Assembly (NCBI RefSeq): GCF_002272825.1
Contig: NZ_MLAM01000009.1
Location: 1 to 64,000 of the forward strand
Direction: 5' to 3'
Origin: Helicobacter sp. 11S02596-1
GTDB taxonomy: Bacteria; Campylobacterota; Campylobacteria; Campylobacterales; Helicobacteraceae
Length of the DNA: 64,000 nt
The notes under the pieces are model-generated. The model had not been told where the DNA came from and made no database searches. It was given only the letters and a program-made list of their open reading frames with translations. The translations under genes were made by a program, and so were the position numbers. Below, piece after piece: positions 44,922 to 54,799 of this stretch (positions within the stretch are counted from its first letter, which is position 1; every line of letters begins with the position of its first letter).

Positions 44922-45302
44922 CTATTCTAAAACCTGTCTAAAAATAACCCCATCAATGCCCATTTTTGCCAATTCTTCAATCTCGCTATCATCTTCAATC
45001 ACATAGAGAATCTTTGAATCCATCAAATAGGTCTCGGCGATTTTTTGATAAACTTCAGGCGATTTTTCCAAGATAATATAAACGGGTTTCAAAGCAGCAT
45101 AAATCACAAAATCCTTAATATTATCGACTTTTATCGCGTATTTTACGCCATTTTCAACGCAATGATGCGACAAAACATAGCCCACATCATCGCTAGATTC
45201 AAACCATACCATCAAATGACTTTGCACCAAAGGCACAGCCTCAAGCCCTCTAATCTTTTGAAACTTTGGGGACGCAATCCCGTGATGACCTATGATAATC
45301 AT
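44922..45302 (-). CDS. conserved small protein of unknown function, in the rsmG gene run
   Basis: 126 residues from the ATG at 45302, which overlaps the stop of the upstream gene (ATGA). Soluble alpha/beta; pieces such as YAIKVDNIKDFVIYAALKPV and GIDGVIFRQ suggest a small barrel or Rossmann-like fold, but I do not recognise a function. The gene arrangement next to rsmG is similar to that in H. pylori. Confidence 0.7.
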   Translation of the reverse strand: MIIIGHHGIASPKFQKIRGLEAVPLVQSHLMVWFESSDDVGYVLSHHCVENGVKYAIKVDNIKDFVIYAALKPVYIILEKSPEVYQKIAETYLMDSKILYVIEDDSEIEELAKMGIDGVIFRQVLE

Positions 45303-45511
45303 TGCGCAGTCTTGTGATTGAGGCATTTTGGCGAACAAAAATATTCCCCATTATATAAAATTGCCTCTTTAAAAGCTACATAAGTCCCACATTCACGACA
45401 CGCTACCATCAGCTCTTCATCGTGTTTTTTTGGGGGCTTAGAAGAAATCTTTCTGAAGAAAAAAAACCATATCACCCCGCCGATTAAGACCAATAAAATC
45501 AAGAATTTCAT
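45299..45511 (-). CDS. PP0621-type small membrane protein with CxxC zinc-like motif
   Basis: 70 residues: one membrane span (about 3-20), a basic stretch, and a domain with CRECGTYVAF and FCSPKC, two Cys pairs that resemble a zinc ribbon of the PP0621 family. Overlaps rsmG by 4 bases and the downstream gene by 4, so it is part of that operon. Function unknown. Confidence 0.72.
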   Translation of the reverse strand: MKFLILLVLIGGVIWFFFFRKISSKPPKKHDEELMVACRECGTYVAFKEAILYNGEYFCSPKCLNHKTAQ

Positions 45512-46152
45512 CGCATTTCCTTTTGTGTTTCTTGCCGATAAAAATAAACCCTACTCCCCCGAACAACACGTTCATCTGGCTCACAAGCAATCTCTTGGAC
45601 TAAATTAGACCCTTTATAAAACAAATAATACCCATTTTTATTCAAAAATCTTTTACCCCGATCAATCAAATCACAACTCCCCATCACCGCCCGAGAGGTT
45701 ATCAAATCCACGCCTGTTGCCATTTCTCCTTGCGCCCCTGCTTCTACCTTTTCTTGCACGCCATTTTTGGGGAGCTTGAGATCTTCAATCAAACATTTTT
45801 GGACCACAACACCATCGAGTCCCATCGCAACGCTGGCATATTGCAAAAAAGCAGCTCGTTTTGCCCGTGGCTCTACCAAGACAAATCGAAGCGTTGGTTT
45901 GCAGATTGCCAAAACAAGACCCGGGAATCCCGCCCCGCTACCAATATCAAGGCAAGATCGAAATGGATGGATAAATTTGAGCGGGTAGATAGAGTCAAAA
46001 ATATTTTCAACCACCATAGACAAATCTTTCACGCCACTGAGATTATGGGTTTGATTCCATTCAAGCAATAAATGCGCATAGATTTCCAAACGCTCTTTTG
46101 CCTTAGCATCCAAAGCAAAATCATCAAACGTTTGCATTATAGATTCTCTCAT
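45508..46152 (-). CDS. rsmG: 16S rRNA (guanine-N7) methyltransferase RsmG
   Basis: About 214 residues. SAM site LDIGSGAGFPGLVLAI; TSRAVM downstream; LLLEWNQTHNLSGVKD is the family N-terminus. Methylates G527 of 16S rRNA. Start is uncertain among ATGs at 46167, 46152 and 46137; the first overlaps the queA stop. A linker around residues 130-150 (VQEKVEAGAQGEMATGVD) is longer than I expect. Confidence 0.92.
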   Translation of the reverse strand: MRESIMQTFDDFALDAKAKERLEIYAHLLLEWNQTHNLSGVKDLSMVVENIFDSIYPLKFIHPFRSCLDIGSGAGFPGLVLAICKPTLRFVLVEPRAKRAAFLQYASVAMGLDGVVVQKCLIEDLKLPKNGVQEKVEAGAQGEMATGVDLITSRAVMGSCDLIDRGKRFLNKNGYYLFYKGSNLVQEIACEPDERVVRGSRVYFYRQETQKEMR

Positions 46153-46163
46153 AAAATCTTGCC

Positions 46164-47216
46164 TCATAAAATCAACATCCCATCCCCATAAGAATAAAAC
46201 CGATAAGATTTCTCAATCGCAATATTATAAAGTTCGTGGCATTTCTTTAGCCCTATCATCGAGCTTACAAGCATTAATAAGCTCGATTTTGGCAAATGAA
46301 AATTTGTCAAAAGATGGTGAGTGCAAAGCACAGGATTGCCCGGGTGTAAAAAAATATCGCATTCTGCACACAAAGGCTTTTTTTTATCCACATCTTGAAG
46401 ACGTTTATAGTATTCCACGCTCCTAAGCGCTGTCGTCCCCACGCACAAGATCGCAGAAGCCTTATCGATCGCTTCCATCGCAACAGGAGAGATCAAGAGG
46501 CTTTCTGTGTGCATTCTATGGTTACGAATATCTGCAGTCTCTATGCCCGCAAATGTCCCCGCACCCACGTGGAGTGTGAGGAAGCAATGCGAAAAATCCT
46601 TTTGCAAACGCTCCATACTAAAAGATGAAAAATGTAGCGATGCCGTCGGGGCAGCGATCGCCCCATAATGCTTGGCAAACACGCTTTGATATTCCATCAA
46701 ATCGAGTGCTTCATCCGCACGCTTGATATAAGGCGGGATCGGCATATGCCCGAGTGCTTCAAACATAGCGAGCGTGTTTGTGAAATCCAATTGCTTATTG
46801 CCTCTAAAAAACGCTACCTCTCGATACGTGCCTTCTGCAATCGCCTCCACAACGCATTCATAGCCATTTTGTAAAATGATTTTACTCCCAGTTTTTACCC
46901 TGCCTTTTATCTGAACCAAATACCTATCATCGCCCCTTTCATCTGTTATTTTGCGATGAAACAAAATCTCGACATTCCCGCCACTCTCTTTATGCCCATA
47001 AATTCGGGCTTTGATGACTTTGGTATCATTGAAGACAATCAAAGCCTCTGGGGGGATAAAATCAAAAATATGAAAAAAATCGCTGTGGGTAATGCTATCT
47101 TTTTGCCTATCATAAACCAAAAGCTTCGCACTTTCTCTTGGACTTGCCGGATAAGTAGCGATGAGTTTTTTTGGCAAAACATAATCATAACTTTCAAGCA
47201 AAAATTCATTTTCCAT
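46164..47216 (-). CDS. queA: S-adenosylmethionine:tRNA ribosyltransferase-isomerase
   Basis: 350 residues from the ATG at 47216. An upstream in-frame ATG at 47309 would overlap tatC by about 80 bases and adds a basic, non-homologous head. Family runs: YDYVLPKKLIATYP, FNDTKVIKARI, and PTASLHFS. Makes epoxyqueuosine in tRNA with a Q34 precursor. Followed by rsmG. Confidence 0.94.
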   Translation of the reverse strand: MENEFLLESYDYVLPKKLIATYPASPRESAKLLVYDRQKDSITHSDFFHIFDFIPPEALIVFNDTKVIKARIYGHKESGGNVEILFHRKITDERGDDRYLVQIKGRVKTGSKIILQNGYECVVEAIAEGTYREVAFFRGNKQLDFTNTLAMFEALGHMPIPPYIKRADEALDLMEYQSVFAKHYGAIAAPTASLHFSSFSMERLQKDFSHCFLTLHVGAGTFAGIETADIRNHRMHTESLLISPVAMEAIDKASAILCVGTTALRSVEYYKRLQDVDKKKPLCAECDIFLHPGNPVLCTHHLLTNFHLPKSSLLMLVSSMIGLKKCHELYNIAIEKSYRFYSYGDGMLIL

Positions 47217-47226
47217 ACAAGCGGGA

Positions 47227-48000
47227 TTATGCCTTTTCTTGAGATTCTTCTTCGGATTCATCATCAATCCCCTTATCAATTTTGGGAGCGGGATTGACGA
47301 TTTTGGCAATCAAAATCGAGAGGGCATAAAGCCCAATCAAAGGCAATGCCATAAAGACTTGAGAAATCACATCAGGGGGCGTGATGATGGCTGCTAGGAT
47401 GAAAATCACCACGATGGCATATTTGAAATAACTTTTGAGTGTCGCATCGGTAATCAAGCCGATTTTTGCCAAAAAATACGCCAAAACAGGCAACTCAAAA
47501 GCCACGCCAAACCCAATGACCAAGCGGGTAAAAAACGTTACATAACTCGAGGCTGAAATATTTGCTGCAAACATCTCATTGCCAAACATCAAAATGTATT
47601 TGATGGTAAAAGGAAATACCACATAATACGCAAATCCCGCCCCTATCACAAACATCAATGTCCCAAAAAACACAAAAGGCAAGACGATCTTTTTTTCGCT
47701 TTTATACAAACCGGGGGCAACAAATTGCCACAATTGCCAAAAAATAATCGGGATCGATAATGCAAGGGCGGCAAAAAAACTCACTTTCATCGCAACAATC
47801 ACGCCCTCTGCAGGCGAAATCTGCACCAACATTCCCTTGACTTGATCGCTATCAAAAGCAACACTCAGCGGGGCTTTTATCCATTCAAAAATATGCGTCC
47901 AAAAACTAAAACACACCAAAAAAGCCACTATCAAGGCACCGACAGAAATCATCAATCGTTTGCGAAGGTCTTGAATGTGAGGTTTCAAATCTTCAAACAT
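47227..48000 (-). CDS. tatC: Sec-independent protein translocase TatC
   Basis: 257 residues with six membrane spans; MFEDLKPHIQDLRKRL is the conserved cytoplasmic N-terminus that binds the twin-arginine motif, and FELPVLAYFLAKIGLI matches the F-x-P-x glutamate region of span 4. C-terminal tail is acidic (DDESEEESQE). Three bases after tatB. The Rieske protein at 16.9 kb is a likely substrate. Confidence 0.95.
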   Translation of the reverse strand: MFEDLKPHIQDLRKRLMISVGALIVAFLVCFSFWTHIFEWIKAPLSVAFDSDQVKGMLVQISPAEGVIVAMKVSFFAALALSIPIIFWQLWQFVAPGLYKSEKKIVLPFVFFGTLMFVIGAGFAYYVVFPFTIKYILMFGNEMFAANISASSYVTFFTRLVIGFGVAFELPVLAYFLAKIGLITDATLKSYFKYAIVVIFILAAIITPPDVISQVFMALPLIGLYALSILIAKIVNPAPKIDKGIDDESEEESQEKA

Positions 48001-48003
48001 TGC

Positions 48004-48717
48004 TTAACTCTCCTCACCTTTGGTATTTGGGGTTTTTGATGTTCTTTTAAACCCCGTGCTTTTGGCAGGCTTTGGGATCATCGTAGGTTTAATGGCAGGT
48101 TTGATAGCAGGTTTGATGGCAGGGTTTTTAGACTCGGATTTTGCCGTCTTTGCGGTGGTATTTGAGGCTTGTTCTGAATTTTTGGGATTTTTGGACTTGG
48201 TGGTGCGAGTCTTTGAAACTGGTGCTTGCGATGTTGATGGGATAGATTTTGATGAGGCAGATTTTGAGATTTTGAGATTTTGAGATTTTGCTAGCGAAGA
48301 TTCTTCCATAGCATTTGGGGTGGCTTTGGGCTTCCTGCCTCGCTTTTTGGGCGGGTTTGTTTGGGGTGAAAAATTTTCAGAGCTACCCTGCTCTTGAGAA
48401 ATACTAGCAGAATCCTCAGTATGCGTATTTGTCGCCTCTTTGTCGCTAAAAATTGTTTCGATTTCTTTGAGCTGGATATCTTTGGTTATCCCATCAATAT
48501 TGGATTCAAATTGGCTTTTGTATTCTAGGGCTTCTTTTTTGATTTCACTGATTTGGAGTTCTTTATCAAAGGTTTCTTTGGCATCATCGAGGGTTTTTTT
48601 GACCGCTTTGAAAAACTTCACGACATCCACCATCGCTTGGGGGAGCTTTTCAGGTCCCAGAAATATAATCGCAACAATCAAAATAACTAAAATCTCAAAA
48701 ATACCCATACCAAACAT
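48004..48717 (-). CDS. tatB: Sec-independent protein translocase TatB with a long repetitive tail
   Basis: 237 residues. N-terminal membrane helix and amphipathic helix: FGMGIFEILVILIVAIIF is at residues 2-19, with the conserved LGPEKLPQ hinge. The N-terminal half matches H. pylori TatB as I recall it. From about residue 100 the chain is Ser/Lys/Pro-rich and disordered, with KPAI three times in a row encoded by a 12-bp tandem repeat near 48085-48122. That tail is unusual for TatB and may vary between strains. Confidence 0.9.
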   Translation of the reverse strand: MFGMGIFEILVILIVAIIFLGPEKLPQAMVDVVKFFKAVKKTLDDAKETFDKELQISEIKKEALEYKSQFESNIDGITKDIQLKEIETIFSDKEATNTHTEDSASISQEQGSSENFSPQTNPPKKRGRKPKATPNAMEESSLAKSQNLKISKSASSKSIPSTSQAPVSKTRTTKSKNPKNSEQASNTTAKTAKSESKNPAIKPAIKPAIKPTMIPKPAKSTGFKRTSKTPNTKGEES

Positions 48718-48839
48718 CTTCTACACCCTGCACGCGCAATATTTTAATAATTGTATAACAAAAACCCTAAACTTTTACTTTCAAAATCACAAGTTTATCG
48801 CCACCATATTAATTCCAAAAAGACTTAAAGGAATAAAAA

Positions 48840-48944
48840 ATGCTTGCACTTCAAGCAATTTTGGATAAAATTTCAAGAAGTTCCAAACAAGATAACATTC
48901 ATAGGGCAAACAAATGCAAAAGGTCGATAAATGCAAAAGGTTAA
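48840..48944 (+). CDS. possible 34-residue leader peptide before serS
   Basis: ATG with AAAGGA 7 bases upstream, ending in TAA 3 bases before the serS start. Sequence MLALQAILDKIS at the start, then basic. The strong SD and the position argue for translation, perhaps coupling to serS; length and lack of known relatives argue for caution. ATGCAAAAGG occurs twice at its end and supplies the AAGG used by serS. Confidence 0.35.
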   Translation: MLALQAILDKISRSSKQDNIHRANKCKRSINAKG

Positions 48945-48947
48945 GAA

Positions 48948-50246
48948 ATGATAGATATAAAAATTTTACTTGGCGACTTTGAATTTGTCAGCAAAAAGCT
49001 CCAAAGCAGGAAAATAGAACCCGCATTCCTTGCAGAACTCAAACAAATCGCTACTGCCTACAAATCAACAAAACAAAATCTCGAGCAACTCCAAGCGAGC
49101 CAAAATAAAAACTCCAAACTTTTTGGCACATATAAAAGAGCGGGGCAAAACGATGATACGATAGCAAACCTCAAAAAAGAGCTGGAAGCAACCAAAGCCC
49201 TCATCGCCTCAAGCGAAGAAGAAGTTAGCCATCTTGAAGCCAAATTGAATGAGATTTTATTGCGCCTGCCTAATCTACCCGATGACGCCACACCCCTTGG
49301 CGATGATGAAACTGCCAATATTGAGCTCAAAAAAATCCTCACTCCTAAGGCTTTTGCTTTCAAGCCAAAAGAACATTGGGAATTAGCGCAGATGAATGGC
49401 TGGATTGATTTTGAAGCTGGCGTAAAGCTGGCTAAAAGCCGTTTTTCTGTCCTGCGAGGGATGGGGGCAAAGCTCAATCGGGCGTTGATTGATTTTATGC
49501 TTGATTACAACCAAAAAGCCGGCTTTGAGATGGTCGTTACCCCGGTGATTGTGAATAAAGAAATGCTTTTAGGCACGGGCCAACTCCCAAAATTTGAAGA
49601 AGATATGTTTAAAATCAGCGGGGATTTTGAAGAAATCGAGCCAAAAAATGGCGAGAAACCAAAAGGACACGAACTCTATCTTATCTCAACCTCAGAAATC
49701 ACGCTTACCAATCTCTATAACGACACCATCATCCCCGCTAGCTCGCTGCCTATTATGCTTACTGCGCAAACGCCTTGTTTTCGCAAAGAAGCTGGCAGTG
49801 CGGGCAAAGATACACGCGGGATGATCCGCCAACACCAATTTGACAAAGTCGAACTTGTCGCCATCACCCACCCGAGCGAAAGCCAAAAAATGCAAGAAAA
49901 AATGATCGCAACTGCTAGCGGTATTTTGTGCGAACTCGGCTTGCCCCATCGATTAGTCCAGCTCTGTAGCGGGGATTTGGGCTTTAGTGCGAGCAATACG
50001 ATAGATATTGAAGTGTGGCTACCCGGGCAAAACTGCTACCGAGAGATCAGCTCTGTCTCTAATACGAGAGATTTTCAAGCCAGAAGGGCAAAAATCCGCT
50101 TCAAAGAAGACAAAAAAAATGCCCTAGTCCATACGCTCAATGGCTCTGCTTTGGCAGTAGGTAGGACACTCATTGCCATAATGGAAAATTACCAAACCCA
50201 AGATGGGGAGATACACATCCCCGCTGTGTTACAAAAATATCTTTAA
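48948..50246 (+). CDS. serS: seryl-tRNA synthetase
   Basis: 432 residues. N-terminal coiled-coil arm (about 35-105) that reads the long arm of tRNA-Ser; class II core with motif 2 in [21 protein letters not shown] region and motif 3 [18 protein letters not shown]. Full length. First of the serS-to-comF run. Confidence 0.96.
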   Translation: MIDIKILLGDFEFVSKKLQSRKIEPAFLAELKQIATAYKSTKQNLEQLQASQNKNSKLFGTYKRAGQNDDTIANLKKELEATKALIASSEEEVSHLEAKLNEILLRLPNLPDDATPLGDDETANIELKKILTPKAFAFKPKEHWELAQMNGWIDFEAGVKLAKSRFSVLRGMGAKLNRALIDFMLDYNQKAGFEMVVTPVIVNKEMLLGTGQLPKFEEDMFKISGDFEEIEPKNGEKPKGHELYLISTSEITLTNLYNDTIIPASSLPIMLTAQTPCFRKEAGSAGKDTRGMIRQHQFDKVELVAITHPSESQKMQEKMIATASGILCELGLPHRLVQLCSGDLGFSASNTIDIEVWLPGQNCYREISSVSNTRDFQARRAKIRFKEDKKNALVHTLNGSALAVGRTLIAIMENYQTQDGEIHIPAVLQKYL

Positions 50247-50256
50247 TTGAGGTCGT

Positions 50257-52710
50257 ATGCCAAACGTTCAAGCCCCTAGCCCCGATGAGAATATCAACTC
50301 TATCACAGAAACCGGCACCCCCAAACCTACCCCGACTTCTCTGATAGACAAACTCAAATCAAAACTAAAAGGCTTTTTTGATGTTAAAAAAATATTTTTT
50401 TCCATTATTGGTATTGTGATTATCTTGATACTCATTATCATCGGGCTAACTATCCTCTCAGTCTCTGCTTCAAATCCCTCATCAAAAAATCCAAAAACCC
50501 AAGAAGTCCCCCCAAAAAACCATCAATCAAACCCCCAATCAAACCAACGTGAAATCCCTATCCCAGAAATCCCAAAACTTGAAACAAAAATCCCAGAAAT
50601 CGATAGCAAAAGCCTTGATGACCTCATCAAAAAAGCCAATCTCCTTTATAATGGTGGGGAAAAAACCGAAGCCCTCCATCTTTTTAATAATATTGCCTCA
50701 TTTTCCCAATCTATTGCCAGCCACAATCTTGGGGTCATCAAGCTCAAAGAAAAAGACTATGCCAGTGCGATTGCCTCCTTTGACAATGCCATCGCTTCCG
50801 GAGATAATATCAGTGTGAGCGCCATCGATGCGATGGTAAGCGCACTCCACCTCAACCACCCCGAAGAAGTCGATCACTATCTCAAACTCACCAACGCCCA
50901 TCTCCCGGATTCTGCCCACGAGCCATTCTATTCGTATCTTTATGCCTTGACCCAATATTACAATGGCTATTATTTTGAATCCCTATCCCCCCTACTCAAT
51001 CCCAATTCAGAAAGCTTTCAGAGGCAAAACCATCGTTTAGCTTCCAAAATATTCCTCGCATTTGATGATGATTACAATGCTTTAGCCCATCTCCAAACCA
51101 TCGCTACGCCCAAAGATTACAAATCTTTGGGTCTTTTGTATGCGAGGGTTGGGGAATATCCCAAAGCAAAAAACTACCTCTACCAATACCTCAAAGTCGA
51201 TCCAAACGACATCGAATCATCATTAGCCATCCAGATTATCGACTTGAAATTAGGGAATTTTCCTGCAGCAGCAAGTGCGCTTGAACCCATCGCTGATGAT
51301 AAGGCATTGAGTGAAAAAGCGATGAAAACCTACCCCATCAAAGTTATCTTGAACCCTTCCTTATTTGATGTCAATCTTGCCCAAGAAGAATTTTGGAATC
51401 GTAGCTTTGAAATCCAAGAAAAAATGCCCTATAAAACCATCTTTTATTACGCCCCTTTTCGTGTTTTTGACGCCAAAGAAGCCTTAAAGCTCATTCGAGA
51501 AGGGGGAATGTTTTCAGATGTCAGAAATATCGAAGAAGCAAAAAGCACGCTCGTGCGTGGGGGGACGATTTCAGCTATCAACAAAAACATCATCAAAGCC
51601 CTCATAGAGCTAAACAAAAACAATATCCGCGATGCGCTCTCCTACCTTGTGATTTCTGCAAAATCCAACCCCAATCACGCCGTGCTTCATTATGATATTG
51701 GTCTCATCTATGCGCAAATGGGGGATTTTCAAAACGCTTATAAGCATTTTTTAAGGGCCTATCATCTCAATAGTTACGACATCACATCGGGTTTGTTTGC
51801 GATTATGGCTGGTAAATTTATCTATCAAGACACCGGTCGTATTTTCCATCAAATCTCCCAAGATTTTGAAAGCATTCCCTTTGATTCAAAAACCCAAAAA
51901 AAATTCCTTTCATCATTTATTGGTTATCTCAACGATAACATCAACGATGAGATGGATTGGATCGAGGAGGCTGAAAAAAAATTCCCGATTTATTATGCCC
52001 TCAAAGCCGCTTATGGTATCAGGAACAAAGACAAAACAACGCTCTTAAAAGCATTTTCCAAACTCAAAAGCATTTACCCCAGAGATGTCGTTTCAAATAT
52101 CTTATATGAACTCGCCCACGGCTATGATACCAATCTCAAACAAGTCGCACTCAAACTCCATAATCTCTTCCTTTCTGGCAAACTTGATTTGAGTAGCGTG
52201 TATTATGGCCCGGCATTTGCTAGAGAGCTTTATGTTTATATCGGGTTTATTACCGGATCGCTTCAAAATCAAGAAAAGGATTTAGAAGAAAAACTCATCG
52301 CCCAAACCGACACCCCCAATGGGATTCTCCAAGCGATGGCATTGACAAATATCTACCAACACAAATTTGAAAAAGCCTATACGATTTATAATACCTTGAT
52401 TGAAGATCTCGGTGAAGATGACCCCCAGACAAAATTTTTTGCCGCTGTGAGTGCTATCGGGGCAGATCACCCAGAAAATGCGGTCTTATTGCTCCAGCTT
52501 GCCAAAATGGATGCGCCCACCAATTATGAAAGTCGCTATGCACTCGGTTTGCTCTACCAAGAAATAGGCAACTTCAAAGCCGCAGCTTCGCATTATAATT
52601 ACATTTCTGTGGCAAACTTCAAATCGGAATTTTTCGACTTTCAAATCGATACCGATCGGATCAATACCGAGCCAAGCAAGGCAAACCAACCAAAGGCAAG
52701 CAAGCAATGA
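50257..52710 (+). CDS. large membrane-anchored TPR protein
   Basis: 817 residues. One membrane span at about 48-71, a Pro/Asn/Ser-rich linker to about 110, then a long all-helical periplasmic part with TPR-like repeats (for example ASHNLGVIKLKEKDYASAIA, YDIGLIYAQMGDFQNAYKHF, YALGLLYQEIGNFKAAASHY). The same position in H. pylori is a conserved gene of unknown function, and I cannot add more. It overlaps the helicase gene by 4 bases. Confidence 0.82.
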   Translation: MPNVQAPSPDENINSITETGTPKPTPTSLIDKLKSKLKGFFDVKKIFFSIIGIVIILILIIIGLTILSVSASNPSSKNPKTQEVPPKNHQSNPQSNQREIPIPEIPKLETKIPEIDSKSLDDLIKKANLLYNGGEKTEALHLFNNIASFSQSIASHNLGVIKLKEKDYASAIASFDNAIASGDNISVSAIDAMVSALHLNHPEEVDHYLKLTNAHLPDSAHEPFYSYLYALTQYYNGYYFESLSPLLNPNSESFQRQNHRLASKIFLAFDDDYNALAHLQTIATPKDYKSLGLLYARVGEYPKAKNYLYQYLKVDPNDIESSLAIQIIDLKLGNFPAAASALEPIADDKALSEKAMKTYPIKVILNPSLFDVNLAQEEFWNRSFEIQEKMPYKTIFYYAPFRVFDAKEALKLIREGGMFSDVRNIEEAKSTLVRGGTISAINKNIIKALIELNKNNIRDALSYLVISAKSNPNHAVLHYDIGLIYAQMGDFQNAYKHFLRAYHLNSYDITSGLFAIMAGKFIYQDTGRIFHQISQDFESIPFDSKTQKKFLSSFIGYLNDNINDEMDWIEEAEKKFPIYYALKAAYGIRNKDKTTLLKAFSKLKSIYPRDVVSNILYELAHGYDTNLKQVALKLHNLFLSGKLDLSSVYYGPAFARELYVYIGFITGSLQNQEKDLEEKLIAQTDTPNGILQAMALTNIYQHKFEKAYTIYNTLIEDLGEDDPQTKFFAAVSAIGADHPENAVLLLQLAKMDAPTNYESRYALGLLYQEIGNFKAAASHYNYISVANFKSEFFDFQIDTDRINTEPSKANQPKASKQ

Positions 52711-54773
52711 ATCCTGAGGCTTTCAAAAATCTCAACGCCTCCCAACTTGAAGCGGTCAAACATATTGATGGGGCGATGTTGATTCTTGCTGGGGCAGGCA
52801 GTGGCAAGACCAAAACACTCACCACCCGTCTCGCCTACCTCATTGATGAGGTCGGTATCCCTGCTGGTGCGACTTTGACGCTGACTTTTACCAACAAAGC
52901 CGCAAGCGAAATGCGTGAGCGAGCTTTCAAACTCATCGAAAACAACACCAATCACCCCCCGCTACTATGCACGTTTCATAGATTTGGGCTTTTGTTTTTA
53001 AAATTCCATATCCACCATCTTGGGCGTGAGAATAATTTTATCGTCATTGATAGTGATGATAAAAAAAAGATCCTCAAAACATTCGACAAAAGCCTCCCTG
53101 TTAACACGATTGAATCCCAAATTTCTTGGATGAAAAACGCCCTTATCTCTGTAGAAGACGCCAAAAGTAGTGCAAAAGATAGGCACCAAAGACAAATCGC
53201 ACAAATCTATGGCGATTATGTAGCGTTTTTGGAAGAAAAAAATATGGTCGATTTTGATGATCTTTTAGCCTTAAGCTATAAGATTTTAGACGCCAATCCC
53301 CCTTTGGCTCAAGAGATCAGCAACCGCTACCAATACATTATGGTCGATGAGTATCAAGATACCAATTATCTGCAATACCAGCTCCTCCAAAAACTCTGCA
53401 CCACCCATCAAAATCTCTGTGTCGTAGGCGATGATGACCAGAGTATCTATGGCTGGCGGGGTGCAGATATTAGTAATATTTTGGAGTTTAAGGACAATTT
53501 CAAAGATGTCAAAATCATCAAACTCGAAGAAAACTACCGCTCCAGCACACAAATCCTCAATGTCGCCAATCACCTCATCTCGCACAACACAAAGCGTCTA
53601 GGAAAAGAACTCCAAAGTATCAAAGGCGATGGGAAAGAAATCACGCTTTATTACTCCAACGATGAAACCGAAGAAAGCAATAAAATCTCTAACAAAATCA
53701 AAAACCTGCTCCAAAATGGCACAAACCCCAACGAAATCGCCATACTTTTTCGGCTCAATGCCCTCTCAAGAAGTATCGAAGAGGGACTCAATCGTGCCAA
53801 AATCCCCTACAAACTCATCGGGGCAATGCGTTTTTATGAACGTGCTGAAATCAAAGACATTTTGAGCTATCTGCGATTTATCATCAACCCAAATGATGAT
53901 TTTTCTCTTTCTCGAATCATCAACAAACCCAAGCGAGGCATTGGCAAAACCACCCAAGAAAAAATCTTTCAAACAGCCCAAGCACTAGGAATCTCGGCAT
54001 ATGAGGCTTTCAAATCAGACCAACTTGGGAGTATTTTGAGTGCAAAAAATCACCAAACCTTAGGGGAGTTTTTTGCAACGATACACGATTTGCAAGATTA
54101 TCTTGCTATCTCGCCACTAAAATTTCTCGAAGAATTTATCACGAGTATTGACCTCATCGCTAGTGTGGATAATTCCAACGAATCAATTGATCGGGTTTCT
54201 AATATCGAAGAATTTTATGGGATGTTTCGGGACTACTTTATCCAATCCCCAATGAACTCGCTGCAAGACTTTCTCAATGATCTTTCCTTAAGCACGGATG
54301 CCGATACCAGTAGCGATGGGGTTATTTCGTGTATGAGCGTGCATTCTGCGAAAGGGCTGGAGTTTAAAATCGTTTTTATCACTGGTTTTGAAGAGGGCTT
54401 TTTCCCATTGATTCGTGATCAAAGCGATATTGAGGAAGAAAGACGGCTCGGTTATGTTGCCTTTACACGTGCTAAAGATGAGCTTTATATCTCTTATGTG
54501 CGATCGCGATTTTACAAAGGTAAGCGAACGGAGCTAGAAAAATCACGCTTCCTCCAAGAAGCCAAGCTATTAACTAACAAAAAAGAAACTTCAGGGGGGC
54601 TAGATTTTAAAAACAAAGATTTCAAAAAAGGCGACTTGGTTACACACAAGATATTTGGAACAGGCAGGATAGAGGGCATTGAAGGCAGTGGGCAAAATGC
54701 CAAACTCACCATCAATTTTGGCGGGCTACAAAGGGATATTTTGGCTTCTTTTGTCCAAAAAACAGATGGCTAA
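52707..54773 (+). CDS. uvrD: UvrD/PcrA-type DNA helicase
   Basis: 688 residues, SF1A helicase. Q motif LNASQLEAV, Walker A AGAGSGKTKTL, Walker B VDEYQDTN, motif III GDDDQSIYGWRG, motif IV NYRSS, motif V MSVHSAKGLEF, motif VI VAFTRAKDELY. The C-terminal 55 residues (KGDLVTHKIFGTGRI) are the Tudor-like PcrA tail. Used in repair and replication restart. Confidence 0.93.
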   Translation: MNPEAFKNLNASQLEAVKHIDGAMLILAGAGSGKTKTLTTRLAYLIDEVGIPAGATLTLTFTNKAASEMRERAFKLIENNTNHPPLLCTFHRFGLLFLKFHIHHLGRENNFIVIDSDDKKKILKTFDKSLPVNTIESQISWMKNALISVEDAKSSAKDRHQRQIAQIYGDYVAFLEEKNMVDFDDLLALSYKILDANPPLAQEISNRYQYIMVDEYQDTNYLQYQLLQKLCTTHQNLCVVGDDDQSIYGWRGADISNILEFKDNFKDVKIIKLEENYRSSTQILNVANHLISHNTKRLGKELQSIKGDGKEITLYYSNDETEESNKISNKIKNLLQNGTNPNEIAILFRLNALSRSIEEGLNRAKIPYKLIGAMRFYERAEIKDILSYLRFIINPNDDFSLSRIINKPKRGIGKTTQEKIFQTAQALGISAYEAFKSDQLGSILSAKNHQTLGEFFATIHDLQDYLAISPLKFLEEFITSIDLIASVDNSNESIDRVSNIEEFYGMFRDYFIQSPMNSLQDFLNDLSLSTDADTSSDGVISCMSVHSAKGLEFKIVFITGFEEGFFPLIRDQSDIEEERRLGYVAFTRAKDELYISYVRSRFYKGKRTELEKSRFLQEAKLLTNKKETSGGLDFKNKDFKKGDLVTHKIFGTGRIEGIEGSGQNAKLTINFGGLQRDILASFVQKTDG

Positions 54774-54799
54774 AAAGATAATGCAAAAGGTGGTGTGAA

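Noticed and set aside
47217-47309. Longer queA start at 47309
   Set aside because: Would overlap tatC by about 80 bases and add a basic tail from the tatC frame; QueA proteins start near the ATG at 47216.
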